64,000 bases of DNA from Acrocarpospora macrocephala. Its GTDB lineage: Bacteria > Actinomycetota > Actinomycetes > Streptosporangiales > Streptosporangiaceae. Below are positions 39,614-48,129 of this stretch, one piece after another; position 1 is the stretch's first letter; each line of letters opens with the position of its first letter. Position numbers and translations under genes: made by a program. The notes under the pieces were generated by a model, which was not told where the DNA came from, searched no databases, and worked only from the letters and a program-made list of their open reading frames with translations. Where the stretch lies: assembly GCF_009687865.1 (NCBI RefSeq), contig NZ_BLAE01000022.1, forward strand, positions 1-64,000, in the 5' to 3' direction.

Positions 39614-40705
39614 GTGGGGCTGCTGACGATCGGGGCGTTCGCCCGGGCCGCGCGGTTGTCGCCGAAGGCGCTACGGCTGTATGACGAGCTCGGACTGCTC
39701 CCACCGGCCGCGGTGGACGGGGAGTCGGGGTATCGCTTTTACGATCCGGCCCAGCTGGAGCGAGCCCGGCTGATCGCGTGGCTGCGGCGGCTGGGCATGC
39801 CGCTGGCCCGCATCCGCCAGGTGTGCGAGCTCGAACCGGAGGCCGCGGCCGAGCAGGTCGCCGCCTATCGGGCGCAGATCGTGGCGGAAACCGCCGCACG
39901 CGAACAGCTGGCCACCTTCCTCGTCGACTACCTGTCAGGACGGGGCAGCGCCGTGGACAACACCAAAACCATGATCGGAATCCGGTACGCGGCCCGATCG
40001 GATGCGGGGCCGGTCCGCACGAGCAACGAGGACGCCGCCTACGCGGGCGCCCGCCTGCTCGCGGTGGCCGACGGAACGCGCGGTCCTGGCGGGAATCTCG
40101 CCAGCGCGGCCGCCATCGACGCGCTCAAACCGCTGGAGGCGCTGGAGACCCTGACCTCGACGGCCATGCCCGCCGGTGACCTGCTCGGCGCGCTCGCCGA
40201 CGCCGTCAACCAGGCGGACAAGGTCATCCAGGGCATCGCCGAGGCGACACCCTCGGGTGAGGCGGTCACGACGCTGACCGCGATGTTGTGGTCGGGCTCC
40301 CGGCTCGCGCTGGTGCACATCGGCGACACCCGGGCATACCTGGTGCGCGACGGTGAGCTCTTCCAGATCACCCACGATCACACCTACGTGCAGTCGCTGG
40401 TCGACGACGGCCGCCTCAGCCCGGCGGAGGCCGCCTCGCATCCGCAACGTTCGCTGCTGGTCCGCGCGCTCACCGGAACCGGCGGGCCGCAACCCGACCT
40501 GTCCGTGCACACGGCCGAGCCCGGCGATCGCTACCTGCTGTGCTCGGACGGGCTGTCCACTGTTGTCGCGCCCGAGTCCCTGCGGCACGTGCTGACCGGC
40601 ACGGCGGACCCCGAGCAGGTCCTCGACGAGTTGGTCGGACTGGCCTACGCCGCGGGTGCGCCGGACAACATCGCCTGCGTGGTGGCCGACGTGGTGACGC
40701 TGTAA
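39614..40705 (+). CDS. MerR-type regulator fused to a PP2C protein phosphatase
   Basis: GTG at 39614 with AGGAGGG 5 nt upstream gives 363 residues; a longer frame to 39575 lacks an SD. Residues 1-105 are MerR: LTIGAFARAARLSPKALRLY, YRFYDPAQLERARLI, then a coiled helix. Residues about 120-363 are a PP2C/PPM phosphatase: VRTSNEDAAYAG, LLAVADGTRG, LVHIGDTRAYLVRDGELFQI, LLCSDGLS and GAPDNIACVV, so the metal-binding aspartates are present. It may couple Ser/Thr dephosphorylation to promoter control. It is followed after 6 bp by an MFS gene. Confidence 0.88.
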   Translation: MGLLTIGAFARAARLSPKALRLYDELGLLPPAAVDGESGYRFYDPAQLERARLIAWLRRLGMPLARIRQVCELEPEAAAEQVAAYRAQIVAETAAREQLATFLVDYLSGRGSAVDNTKTMIGIRYAARSDAGPVRTSNEDAAYAGARLLAVADGTRGPGGNLASAAAIDALKPLEALETLTSTAMPAGDLLGALADAVNQADKVIQGIAEATPSGEAVTTLTAMLWSGSRLALVHIGDTRAYLVRDGELFQITHDHTYVQSLVDDGRLSPAEAASHPQRSLLVRALTGTGGPQPDLSVHTAEPGDRYLLCSDGLSTVVAPESLRHVLTGTADPEQVLDELVGLAYAAGAPDNIACVVADVVTL

Positions 40706-40711
40706 CCCGCA

Positions 40712-41971
40712 ATGACCTACACAGTGGATCGGCGTCCCCTGAAGATCCCCGCCTTCCGGCGGTTGTGGGCCGCTTCGGTGGTCGGCGCGGTCGGCGGCTC
40801 GTTCAGCGTGGTCGCGGTGCCGACCCAGCTGTTCACGATGACCGGTTCATCCGCGACCGTCGGTGCGGCGGCCGCGGTGTCGTTCGGTGCCCTGGCCGTC
40901 GCCTCCTTATGGGGCGGAGCCCTCGCCGACATGGTGGACCGCAGGCGGCTGCTGCTAGCCGCGCACGGCGGTCTCGCCCTGACCTACCTGGCGCTGTGGG
41001 CGCAGACGGCATGGGGTGGACGCTCGGTCCCCGTCCTGCTGGCGCTGGTGGCATGCCAGGGCCTGACCTTCGGGGCGATCATGGTGACGTTGGGCGCCGC
41101 GGTGCCCCGGGTCGTCCCCATCGACCTGCTGACCGCGGCCAACAGCCTGAGTTCGCTCGTCAGGTACGGCGGATCGATCATGGGCCCGCTCCTGGCGGGA
41201 TTGCTGATTCCGGTCGCCGGGCTCGGCACGCTCTACCTTTTCGACGCCGTGGCATTGCTGGCCGTGCTGTGGGCGGTCGCCAAGCTGCCACCGATCCCAC
41301 CGAAACCCCGCCAGGCCACGGCGCCGGGGGACCGGCGTCCGGCCACGTTCGGGCACGTGCTGGCCGGGTTCCGCTACCTGCTCACCAGCCGGGTTCTGGT
41401 CGCCGTGCTGGCGGTGGACCTGGCCGCGATGGTCTTCGGGATGCCCGTCGCACTCCTCCCCGAGCTGGCGGAACGCACCTACGGCGGCCCGGCCGGAGGA
41501 GGGGTGGAGCTGGGCCTGCTCTACGCCGCGTACCCGGCCGGGGTCTTCGCGGCCGGGCTGATGTCGGGAACGTTCACGCGCGCCCGCCGTCACGGCGCCC
41601 TGATGGCGTCCGCCGCCGCCGTCTGGGGCGCGACCGTCGTGGTCCTCGGCCTCGCGCCGCACCTGTGGCTCGCGCTCGCGGCGCTGACGCTCGGCGGCGC
41701 GGTCAACTTCGTGCTCAGCACCTTCCGCAAGGCCATCTCCCAGGCGTACACCGACGACGCCCTGCGCGGCCGGATCCAAGGCTCGCTCACCGTCGTGCTC
41801 CAGGGCGGCCCGCAACTCGCCCACCTGCTCCACGGAGCCGCCGCCTCGGCGTTCGGCCCTCAGCTGACGATCTGCGCCGGCGGCCTGCTCACCGTGACGA
41901 CCGTCGCCGCGATCGTACGGCTGTCGCCGCACCTGTGGCACTACATCGCCGACGACCCGCAGGGCCGTTGA
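40712..41971 (+). CDS. MFS transporter (DHA3/EntS-like)
   Basis: A 419-residue protein with about 12 helices. AFRRLWAASVVGAVGGSFSVV, then GALADMVDRRRLLLAAHGG (motif A-like) and VPIDLLTAANSLSSLVRYGG are typical of DHA3 exporters of macrolides and siderophores. It starts 6 bp after the MerR-PP2C stop, so the two form an operon, and the MerR protein likely controls export of its own inducer. No strong SD is visible, consistent with coupled translation. Confidence 0.9.
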   Translation: MTYTVDRRPLKIPAFRRLWAASVVGAVGGSFSVVAVPTQLFTMTGSSATVGAAAAVSFGALAVASLWGGALADMVDRRRLLLAAHGGLALTYLALWAQTAWGGRSVPVLLALVACQGLTFGAIMVTLGAAVPRVVPIDLLTAANSLSSLVRYGGSIMGPLLAGLLIPVAGLGTLYLFDAVALLAVLWAVAKLPPIPPKPRQATAPGDRRPATFGHVLAGFRYLLTSRVLVAVLAVDLAAMVFGMPVALLPELAERTYGGPAGGGVELGLLYAAYPAGVFAAGLMSGTFTRARRHGALMASAAAVWGATVVVLGLAPHLWLALAALTLGGAVNFVLSTFRKAISQAYTDDALRGRIQGSLTVVLQGGPQLAHLLHGAAASAFGPQLTICAGGLLTVTTVAAIVRLSPHLWHYIADDPQGR

Positions 41972-41981
41972 GATTCGGAAG

Positions 41982-42911
41982 TCAGGCGCGAGCGGTTTCC
42001 TCTTCCGGGGCAGGGCCCAGGAGTTCGGCGTCGGCCGCCTCGATGGCCTTCTCGCGGCGGTGCTCGCGGGCTGAGTAGGCGACCGCCGCCGCCCACAGCG
42101 CCGCGATGGTGACGTACGCCACGGTCTGGACGCCGCCGGGCGCGTCCACCCATTCACCGCGCAGCAGCGTACGCACGTTGGTCAGGACGATGACGCCGCC
42201 CACCGCGGAGCCGAGGATGCGCGGCGGGATGTGGCGGACCAGCCAGGCCGCGATCGGGGCGGCGATCACGCCGCCGAGCAGGAGCACGCCCACCCAGGCG
42301 AAGTCGATGTTCTCCGAGCCGAGGCCGACCAGGAAGCCGGCGCTGGCCGCGATGGCGACCAGGAACTCGCTGGCGTCGATGGAGCCGATCACCTTGCGCG
42401 GCGGGATCCGGCCGCTGGCCAGGATGGCGGGCGTGCCGACCGGGCCCCAGCCACCGCCGCCGGTCGCGTCCACGAAACCCGCCACCAGGCCGAGCGGGGC
42501 CAGGAACCGTTTGCGCAGCGGCTTGCCCAGGTTGCCGCGGGGCAGGCCGTACGCGGTGAAGCGGATCAGGACGTAAAGCCCCAGGGACAGCAGGATGATC
42601 GACATGATCGGGGCGGCGAACTCGGTGGACAGGCTGGACAGGAAGGTGGCCCCGGCGAAGGCGCCGAGCGCGCCCGGGACACCGATCTTGCCGACGACCT
42701 TCCAGTCGATGTTGCCGAACCGCCAGTGCGACAGGCCCGAGGCGAGCGTGGTGCCGATCTCGGCCAGGTGCACGGTGGCCGAGGTGGCCGCCGCGCCGGT
42801 GCCCGCGGCGAGCAGGAGCGTGGTCGAGGTGACCCCGTAGGCCATACCGAGGCTGCCGTCGACGAGTTGAGCGGCGAAGCCGACCAGCCCGAGCAGGATG
42901 AGCGACCGCAC
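41982..42911 (-). CDS. TauE/SafE-family sulfite or organosulfonate exporter-like protein
   Basis: 309 residues from the GTG at 42911 (GAAAGGTG upstream). About eight helices with the family repeats LVGFAAQLVDGSLGMAYGVT and LGLVAGFVDATGGGGWGPVG. TauE/SafE proteins move sulfite, sulfoacetate or related anions. The minus-strand promoter region has TTGACG, 16 bp, AACAAT in AT-rich DNA. No sulfur-metabolism gene is adjacent, so the substrate is open. Confidence 0.9.
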   Translation of the reverse strand: MRSLILLGLVGFAAQLVDGSLGMAYGVTSTTLLLAAGTGAAATSATVHLAEIGTTLASGLSHWRFGNIDWKVVGKIGVPGALGAFAGATFLSSLSTEFAAPIMSIILLSLGLYVLIRFTAYGLPRGNLGKPLRKRFLAPLGLVAGFVDATGGGGWGPVGTPAILASGRIPPRKVIGSIDASEFLVAIAASAGFLVGLGSENIDFAWVGVLLLGGVIAAPIAAWLVRHIPPRILGSAVGGVIVLTNVRTLLRGEWVDAPGGVQTVAYVTIAALWAAAVAYSAREHRREKAIEAADAELLGPAPEEETARA

Positions 42912-43066
42912 CGCATCACCTTTCCAGTAATTCCTACTTTCCCGATGGTAATTATTGTTTACACGCCCATATGTCCGTCAAGGCCCGTCTCAAATTCGCG
43001 TGTTGCGGAGCGGAACTGTCGGTGACGGAGCGTAGCGTGCCATGCAGACACCGAGAGGAGCAGGAC

Positions 43067-43471
43067 ATGCTGCGGGGGCTCGCCACGATCAGTTTCTTTA
43101 CCGACGACATGCCGGCGGCGGTCGACTGGTATGCCGAACTGCTGGGCCTGGAGCCATGGTTCACCCGGCCGGGCCCCGACGGGCGGCCCGCTTACGTGGA
43201 GTTCCGGATCGGCGACCATCAGCAGGAACTGGGGCTCATCGACCGCCGCTACTCACCGCACGGCCAGCTCAGCGGCCCGGGCGGCGCGGTCGCCTACTGG
43301 CACGTGGACAACCTGGACGCCGCCTGCGAGCGGCTGCTGGCCATGGGCGCCAAGGAACACGAACCCAGGACCGAACGGCACCAGGGGTTCGTGACCGCGT
43401 CGTTCGTCGACCCGTTCGGCAACATCCTGGGCGTCATGATCAATCCGCACTACCTGGACATGCTCAGGTGA
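43067..43471 (+). CDS. VOC-family protein
   Basis: 134 residues from the ATG at 43067, preceded by GAGAGGAGCAGG; an earlier frame start at 42971 has no SD. The VOC fold is clear: LATISFFTDDMPAAVDWYAE, RPAYVEFRIGDHQQELGLID, AVAYWHVDNLDAACERLLAM and SFVDPFGNILGVMIN. Likely a drug-binding or small-molecule enzyme of unknown substrate. It overlaps the convergent alpha/beta hydrolase by 8 bp. Confidence 0.85.
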   Translation: MLRGLATISFFTDDMPAAVDWYAELLGLEPWFTRPGPDGRPAYVEFRIGDHQQELGLIDRRYSPHGQLSGPGGAVAYWHVDNLDAACERLLAMGAKEHEPRTERHQGFVTASFVDPFGNILGVMINPHYLDMLR

Positions 43472-44465
43472 GGTGGGCGCCGAGCGCGGCGAGGAACTCG
43501 GCCGGCTTCTCCAGGTGCGGGCTGTGGCCGCAGTCGTCCAGGACGACCTCGCGGTAGTTGCCGTAGGCGGTGAGGGCGGCCCTGGTCTGGGTGACCATCG
43601 GCTGGCCGGGCGTGCCGGGGGAGCCGGGGATGACGCCAAGCACGCCCAGGTGGGCCAGGTCGAACAGCGAGGTGTCGGAGACGATCACGTCGTCGGCGCC
43701 GCGGATCCACAGGATGGGCGGCTTGGGGTCGATCTCGGTGAGATCCAGGCGGAAGTGGGTGGGCGCGAGGCAGTTCAGGACGCCGCGCGTGCCGGGGGCC
43801 AGGCCTGGCCACGCGGTGGAGGTGGCGGCGTCGCCCGGGTAGTGGCCCTCGCCGACCCGCGTGGTCAGCATCGAGTCGACGTAGAAGTCCTCGTCCTCGA
43901 TGACCGCGCCCGGCTTGACGTAGGCGGTGCGGAAGACGTTGCGGGGAGCCAGCGGGGACTCCTCCGACCGGTCGCCCTCGGCCAGCAGCTTGACGAAGTC
44001 GGGGTTGGCGCCGCCCGCGCCGGACCCGGTCCCGTCGGCGTGGGTCAGCGTGCCGTCCGCTCCCTCGGTGCCGCCGAACCCGTACGGCGAGACGGGATTG
44101 ACCAGCGTCACGCTCGCCACCACCGCCGGCCGATCCCGCAGCGCCTGCAGGACGACCCCGCCCCCCATGCTCCAGCCGACCAGGTGCACCCGGTCCAGCG
44201 CCAGCGCGTCGATCAGCGCCAGCACGTCGTCGGAGTAGTCCCGCAACCCCCGGGTGGCGTCGACCGGCTCGGGATCGGTCTCCCCGAACCCACGCAGATC
44301 CACCGCCATCGGCCGGTGCGTGCCGGCCAGCGCGCGCAGCGCGTCCCGCCAGAAAGCGCTCGATGACACGTTGCCGTGCACGAACAGCACGGCCTCACCC
44401 TCCGCTCCGGGCACCGTCAGGACGTTCTGGGTCAGGCGGGACGTGGCGATCCGCTCGTTTTTCAT
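43464..44465 (-). CDS. Alpha/beta hydrolase
   Basis: A 333-residue protein. The oxyanion region is AVLFVHGNVSSSAFWRDAL, nucleophile Ser99 in LVGWSMGGGVV, the acid probably Asp in WIRGADDVIVSD and His in LDDCGHSPHLEKP, all in canonical order. A lid insertion with many Gly and Asp (about 135-190) precedes the C-terminal part. It could be an esterase, epoxide hydrolase or C-C hydrolase. It follows the PucR gene by 100 bp on the same strand. Confidence 0.88.
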   Translation of the reverse strand: MKNERIATSRLTQNVLTVPGAEGEAVLFVHGNVSSSAFWRDALRALAGTHRPMAVDLRGFGETDPEPVDATRGLRDYSDDVLALIDALALDRVHLVGWSMGGGVVLQALRDRPAVVASVTLVNPVSPYGFGGTEGADGTLTHADGTGSGAGGANPDFVKLLAEGDRSEESPLAPRNVFRTAYVKPGAVIEDEDFYVDSMLTTRVGEGHYPGDAATSTAWPGLAPGTRGVLNCLAPTHFRLDLTEIDPKPPILWIRGADDVIVSDTSLFDLAHLGVLGVIPGSPGTPGQPMVTQTRAALTAYGNYREVVLDDCGHSPHLEKPAEFLAALGAHLT

Positions 44466-44565
44466 GCCACCGGCTCCTTTGTCGCGTGGGTTGGCTCACC
44501 GTACGCAGCGGACCGCCGCCGCGACTATGGCGATTCGGTACATACCTCACGCACCTGCCATGGGG

Positions 44566-46410
44566 TCAGGGGCCATCCCGCAGGCGGTGCAGGCGCAACG
44601 CCAGCTGGATCTCCAGGGCGCGCTCCGGCTCCTGCCAGCCCGCGCCGAGCAGCTGGCCGATCCGGTCCAGGCGCTGGGTGACGGTGTTGACGTGGATGTG
44701 CAACGTCTCGGCCGTACGGGACAGGGAGCCGCCGGAGCCGAAGTAGGCGGCCAAGGTCGCGCGCAGCTGGGTGCCGCGGCGATCGTCGTAGTCGACGACC
44801 GGGCCGATCGTGCCGGCCAGGAACGCGGGCACGTCGCGGCCCTCGCCGATGAGCAGGCCGACGAAGCCCAGTTCGGCCGCGCTGGCGCCGTCCCCGCCCC
44901 GGCCCAGCGCCCGCAGCGCGTCCGCGCACCGCTGGGCTTCCTGGTACGCCTCCGACAGCGGCCCGCCGAGCACCGCCGCCGCTCCTGCGGTGGCCGGCTG
45001 GCCGAGCGAGGCGGTCAGTTCGGCGGCGGCACGGCGCGCCAGGACGCCGGGTTTGTCGCCCGGCAGCAGCAGGATGACCTCGTGCCCGCGGGCGGCGGCC
45101 AGCCCGTGCGCGAGCGCCGCCTGCGCCGAGGCCCAGAACGCGGCGCGTTCCCGCTGGCCGTCGTGGCGGGCGACGACCAGGACGTGCGGCTCGTCCAGGT
45201 GCACGCCCAGGCGGCGGGCCCGGTCGTGCAGCCCGTCGAGTTCCGGCCGGAAGACGAGGTCGTCCAGCAGCTCGCCGCGTACCCGGCCTTCGGCGTCGGC
45301 GACGCTGCGGCGGAACAGCAGCAGCAGCGCGGTGACCTGCGCGGCCCGTTCCAGGATGCGCTGGTCGGCGTCGGTCGGCCGGGCCGCGGTGCGCAGCACC
45401 AGCGTGCACAGCGGGGCCGCGCCCACGTCCACCGAGGCCACGAACACCTCGCCGCGCCGGACCGTCCGGCCGAGCGCGCGGGACGAGCGCGCCGCCTCCG
45501 ACACGCCCGCGTCCAGGTCGGCCGCGTCCCCCACCAGCGGCCGCCCCTCCTCGTCGAGCACGGTCAGCCGCCCGCCCAGCACCTCGGTGACGACCGCCGC
45601 CACATCCTCCACGCCGCCGCCGCGCAGCACCAGGCCGGTCATCCGGTCGTGCGCGGCCGCGGCCCGCTCGATCGCGTCGCTGTGCGCCCGGATGAGCGTG
45701 TTCGCCTCGCTCAGCTCGGTCAGCGCGGCCCGCGTCTCCTCCAGCAGCCGCGCCGTGTCGATCGCCACCGCCGCGTGCGCGGCCAGCGAGGACAGCAGCG
45801 CCACCTCCTCGGGCGCGAACGGCCGCGCGCTCCGGTTGGCCGCGAACAGCACCCCGATGACCTGCGCCCCCAGCCGCAGCGGCACGCCGAGAATGGCGAC
45901 GAGCCCCTCCTCGTGCACCGCGTCGTCGATGGTGACGGTGTGCCGGAACCGCTCGTCGGCGAAATAGTCCGCCGTGTTGTACGGCACGCCCGACTGCGCC
46001 ACCAGCCCGCCGAGCCCCGCCCCCATCGCCAGCCGCAACCCACGGAACCGCGCGGCCGAGGACCCGTCGGTCACCCGCATGAACGTGTCCCCCCGCTCGG
46101 GGTCGTTCAGCGTCATGTACGCGACGTCGGTGCCCAGCAGCTGCCGGGCCCGCCGCACGATCGCCGCCAGCACCGCGTCCAGATCCCGCAACCCCGCGAG
46201 GTCCCCCGCCGTGTCGAACAGCGCCGACAGCTCCGCCTCCCGCTTGGCCCGCCGCCGCAACATCCCCCGCACCCGCAGGGCCGCGACCTTGTCCCGCTCC
46301 AGCCGCTCCAGCGTCTCCGCCCCGGCCCCCTCGGCCCGCGCCCGCAGCACCGGCCCTTCGAACTCGACGGCCGAGGCCTCCCGTACGAGCAGCTCCAGGA
46401 ACACGTCCAT
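44566..46410 (-). CDS. PucR-type regulator with GAF domain
   Basis: A 614-residue regulator. Residues about 62-218 form a GAF sensor (LDAVLAAIVRRARQLLGTDV and ILGVPLRLGAQVIGVLFAAN). A middle GGDEF-like/PucR domain follows. The C-terminal HTH (LRATLAAYFGSGGSLSRTAE, then LHIHVNTVTQRLDRIGQLLG) is the PucR_HTH_30 signature. Such proteins control purine, amine or nutrient genes in response to a small ligand. The start lies 1 bp after the stop of the HicB-like gene, so the three genes form one operon. Confidence 0.9.
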   Translation of the reverse strand: MDVFLELLVREASAVEFEGPVLRARAEGAGAETLERLERDKVAALRVRGMLRRRAKREAELSALFDTAGDLAGLRDLDAVLAAIVRRARQLLGTDVAYMTLNDPERGDTFMRVTDGSSAARFRGLRLAMGAGLGGLVAQSGVPYNTADYFADERFRHTVTIDDAVHEEGLVAILGVPLRLGAQVIGVLFAANRSARPFAPEEVALLSSLAAHAAVAIDTARLLEETRAALTELSEANTLIRAHSDAIERAAAAHDRMTGLVLRGGGVEDVAAVVTEVLGGRLTVLDEEGRPLVGDAADLDAGVSEAARSSRALGRTVRRGEVFVASVDVGAAPLCTLVLRTAARPTDADQRILERAAQVTALLLLFRRSVADAEGRVRGELLDDLVFRPELDGLHDRARRLGVHLDEPHVLVVARHDGQRERAAFWASAQAALAHGLAAARGHEVILLLPGDKPGVLARRAAAELTASLGQPATAGAAAVLGGPLSEAYQEAQRCADALRALGRGGDGASAAELGFVGLLIGEGRDVPAFLAGTIGPVVDYDDRRGTQLRATLAAYFGSGGSLSRTAETLHIHVNTVTQRLDRIGQLLGAGWQEPERALEIQLALRLHRLRDGP

Positions 46411-46411
46411 G

Positions 46412-46822
46412 TCAGGCGCTTCGGCGGGCCACGGGCGGGTTGGTACGGATCTGCTGGATGCGTTGCTTCGTCAGGCCGAGCAGCTCGCCGATATCGGCGT
46501 CGGACAGCCCGAGCCCGGCGAGCTGGTCCACGCGCGCCTTGGCCGTCCTGCTGTAATCCTCGGCGATCGCCGCCGCTTCCCGCTGCAGCCGCGCGAACGC
46601 CCGCAGATCCTCCTCGGTGAGACCCGGCAGGGTGTAATGGAAGACCGGAACGGGCAGCTGATCGCGATCACCGAACAGGAAGGGCAACCCTTCGGCGATG
46701 TCCGCCTGGAGCTCCTTGAGGGAGTGCGCGGACATGCCGCCCGCCACCCCGGACAGCACGGCCAGCCACAAACTGCCCGTTTTGGAAACATGAACATCAA
46801 CATGAGGCTCGTAGGTCGTCAT
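46412..46822 (-). CDS. HicB-like antitoxin-type protein with C-terminal HTH
   Basis: 136 residues. The N-terminal strand-helix part (YEPHVDVHVSKTGSLWLAVL, then SLKELQADIAEGLPFLFG) resembles the partial RNase-H fold of HicB antitoxins. The C-terminus carries a helix-turn-helix (QLAGLGLSDADIGELLGLTK) like those of DNA-binding HicB proteins. Its ATG overlaps the stop of the 84-residue gene (TGATG). It would neutralise that partner and autoregulate the operon. The HicB match is by pattern only. Confidence 0.65.
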   Translation of the reverse strand: MTTYEPHVDVHVSKTGSLWLAVLSGVAGGMSAHSLKELQADIAEGLPFLFGDRDQLPVPVFHYTLPGLTEEDLRAFARLQREAAAIAEDYSRTAKARVDQLAGLGLSDADIGELLGLTKQRIQQIRTNPPVARRSA

Positions 46823-47076
46823 CAGTCCTCCAGCCAGTCTTCGCCGAACAGGGGCGCCAGACCGCGTTCGAGGGCTTCCACCAGAGCTGGCGTCTCGCCC
46901 GGATAAAGTGGCACGGCGGCACGGGCTGCGACACGGCCCTGAGCGTCCCACAGCAGCAGGAATCGCTGGCGTTTGGTCGATTCGGCCCAGTCACAGCGCA
47001 GCCCATGGGCACGGGCCAGCCCGACAATCCGATCCCGGATGGCCGCGTAGTCGTCTCGTTCCACCACACCCGGCAA
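46822..47076 (-). CDS. Small HicA-like partner protein
   Basis: 84 residues, with WAESTKRQRFLLLWDAQGRV and AAVPLYPGETPALVEALERG. Size and position before a HicB-like gene, with a 1-nt stop/start overlap, fit a toxin-antitoxin pair. The canonical HicA GSH motif with its catalytic His is not seen, so mRNA-cleaving activity is doubtful. It could instead be a non-toxic accessory protein of the PucR operon. Confidence 0.55.
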   Translation of the reverse strand: MPGVVERDDYAAIRDRIVGLARAHGLRCDWAESTKRQRFLLLWDAQGRVAARAAVPLYPGETPALVEALERGLAPLFGEDWLED

Positions 47077-47514
47077 GCTATATCTCTTGCCTCACACCGG
47101 CAACATCACTTGTCGATTCGGCATCAACCGGCAGCGGAATCACGATCGTGGACGACATCCGACTGGGTTCGGCCTCGGGCATGCTGATGGCGGCGACGTC
47201 GGCTCGCCGTTGGTGGAGAGACCGGGACAGAGGACGAGGTGGAGTATCTGACCGCTGGCCGTTGACAATGAGCCACCGCGAAAGCACCTCTGGTCGGTCG
47301 TCATCACCGATCGAGCCGGTGGGCTACCAACGGCCCAGACCCCACCCGGTTGATCCGCGCCGCAGCTCATGTGCGTGCTAACAGCCAATTATCACGTAAG
47401 TCTCCGGGAAATCAGCGGTCATGGGTTATCTCTCCCGGTGTGTCGTGACCTGCCGTACGGGTGGGGTCTGGCGTAGATCTATAACTACTGTGCGTTAACG
47501 CTTCGGGGGTTCTC
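47077..47514. other. Intergenic stretch upstream of ribB
   Basis: About 440 bp between the divergent HicA-like and RibB genes. A plus-strand segment near 47145 (ITIVDDIRLGSASGMLMAAT) looks like a coding scrap without a start. Near the RibB end TATAAC (around 47480) is a plausible -10. I looked for an FMN riboswitch and saw no matching core. Confidence 0.35.
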
Positions 47515-48129
47515 ATGCTCGACACCGTGGCCGCCGCGATCGAAGAGATCGCCGCGGGGCGTCCCGTTCTGGTCATCGACGATGAGGACCGGGAGAACGA
47601 GGGGGATCTGATCGCGGCCGGGTCGCTGATGACGCCGGTGCTGATGGCGTTCCTGATCCGGCACAGCGGTGGCGTGGTGTGCGCGGCCATGGAGGGGGCT
47701 GACCTGGACCGGCTGCATCTGCCGCCCATGGTGGCCCTCAACGAGGACCCCCGGGTCGGCGCGTTCACCGTCTCGGTGGACGCCGCCGACGGCACCACCG
47801 GCATCTCGGCGGCCAGCCGCGCCAACACCCTGCGCCTGCTGGCCGACCCGGCCACCGGGCCGCGCCAGCTGACGCGCCCCGGCCATGTCTTCCCGCTCCG
47901 CGCCGACGAGGGCGGCCTCGCCGCCCGCCAGGGCCACACCGAAGCCGGCATCGAGCTGGTACGGCTGGCCGGGCTGCCTCCCGTGGCCGCCCTCACCGAG
48001 GTGTTCAACCCGGACGGCACCCTGGCCCGCCTGCCCCAACTGCGGGTCTTCGCCGACGAGCACGGCCTGGCGCTGATCTCGATCGAGCAGCTGATGGCCC
48101 ACCGCGCGGCCGTCCCGGCCGGGGTGTGA
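47515..48129 (+). CDS. ribB: 3,4-dihydroxy-2-butanone 4-phosphate synthase
   Basis: A 204-residue stand-alone RibB (no GTP cyclohydrolase II fusion). The acidic metal-binding motif VIDDEDRENEGDLIAAG (residues 20-36) and HTEAGIELVRLAGL are diagnostic. It converts ribulose 5-phosphate to the four-carbon unit of riboflavin plus formate. The ATG at 47515 has CGGGGG upstream. The stop overlaps a HAD phosphatase gene by 4 bp (GTGA). No other rib genes are in the window. Confidence 0.93.
   Translation: MLDTVAAAIEEIAAGRPVLVIDDEDRENEGDLIAAGSLMTPVLMAFLIRHSGGVVCAAMEGADLDRLHLPPMVALNEDPRVGAFTVSVDAADGTTGISAASRANTLRLLADPATGPRQLTRPGHVFPLRADEGGLAARQGHTEAGIELVRLAGLPPVAALTEVFNPDGTLARLPQLRVFADEHGLALISIEQLMAHRAAVPAGV

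Noticed and set aside
42971-43066. Longer N-terminus of the VOC protein at 43067
   Set aside because: The extra 32 residues lack VOC similarity, while a strong SD precedes the ATG at 43067.
46822-47076. Definite HicA toxin
   Set aside because: The conserved GSH-type motif with catalytic His was not seen, so only a HicA-like label is justified.
47077-47514. FMN riboswitch upstream of ribB
   Set aside because: I looked for the conserved multi-stem core and did not find it; only a plausible -10 box is visible.
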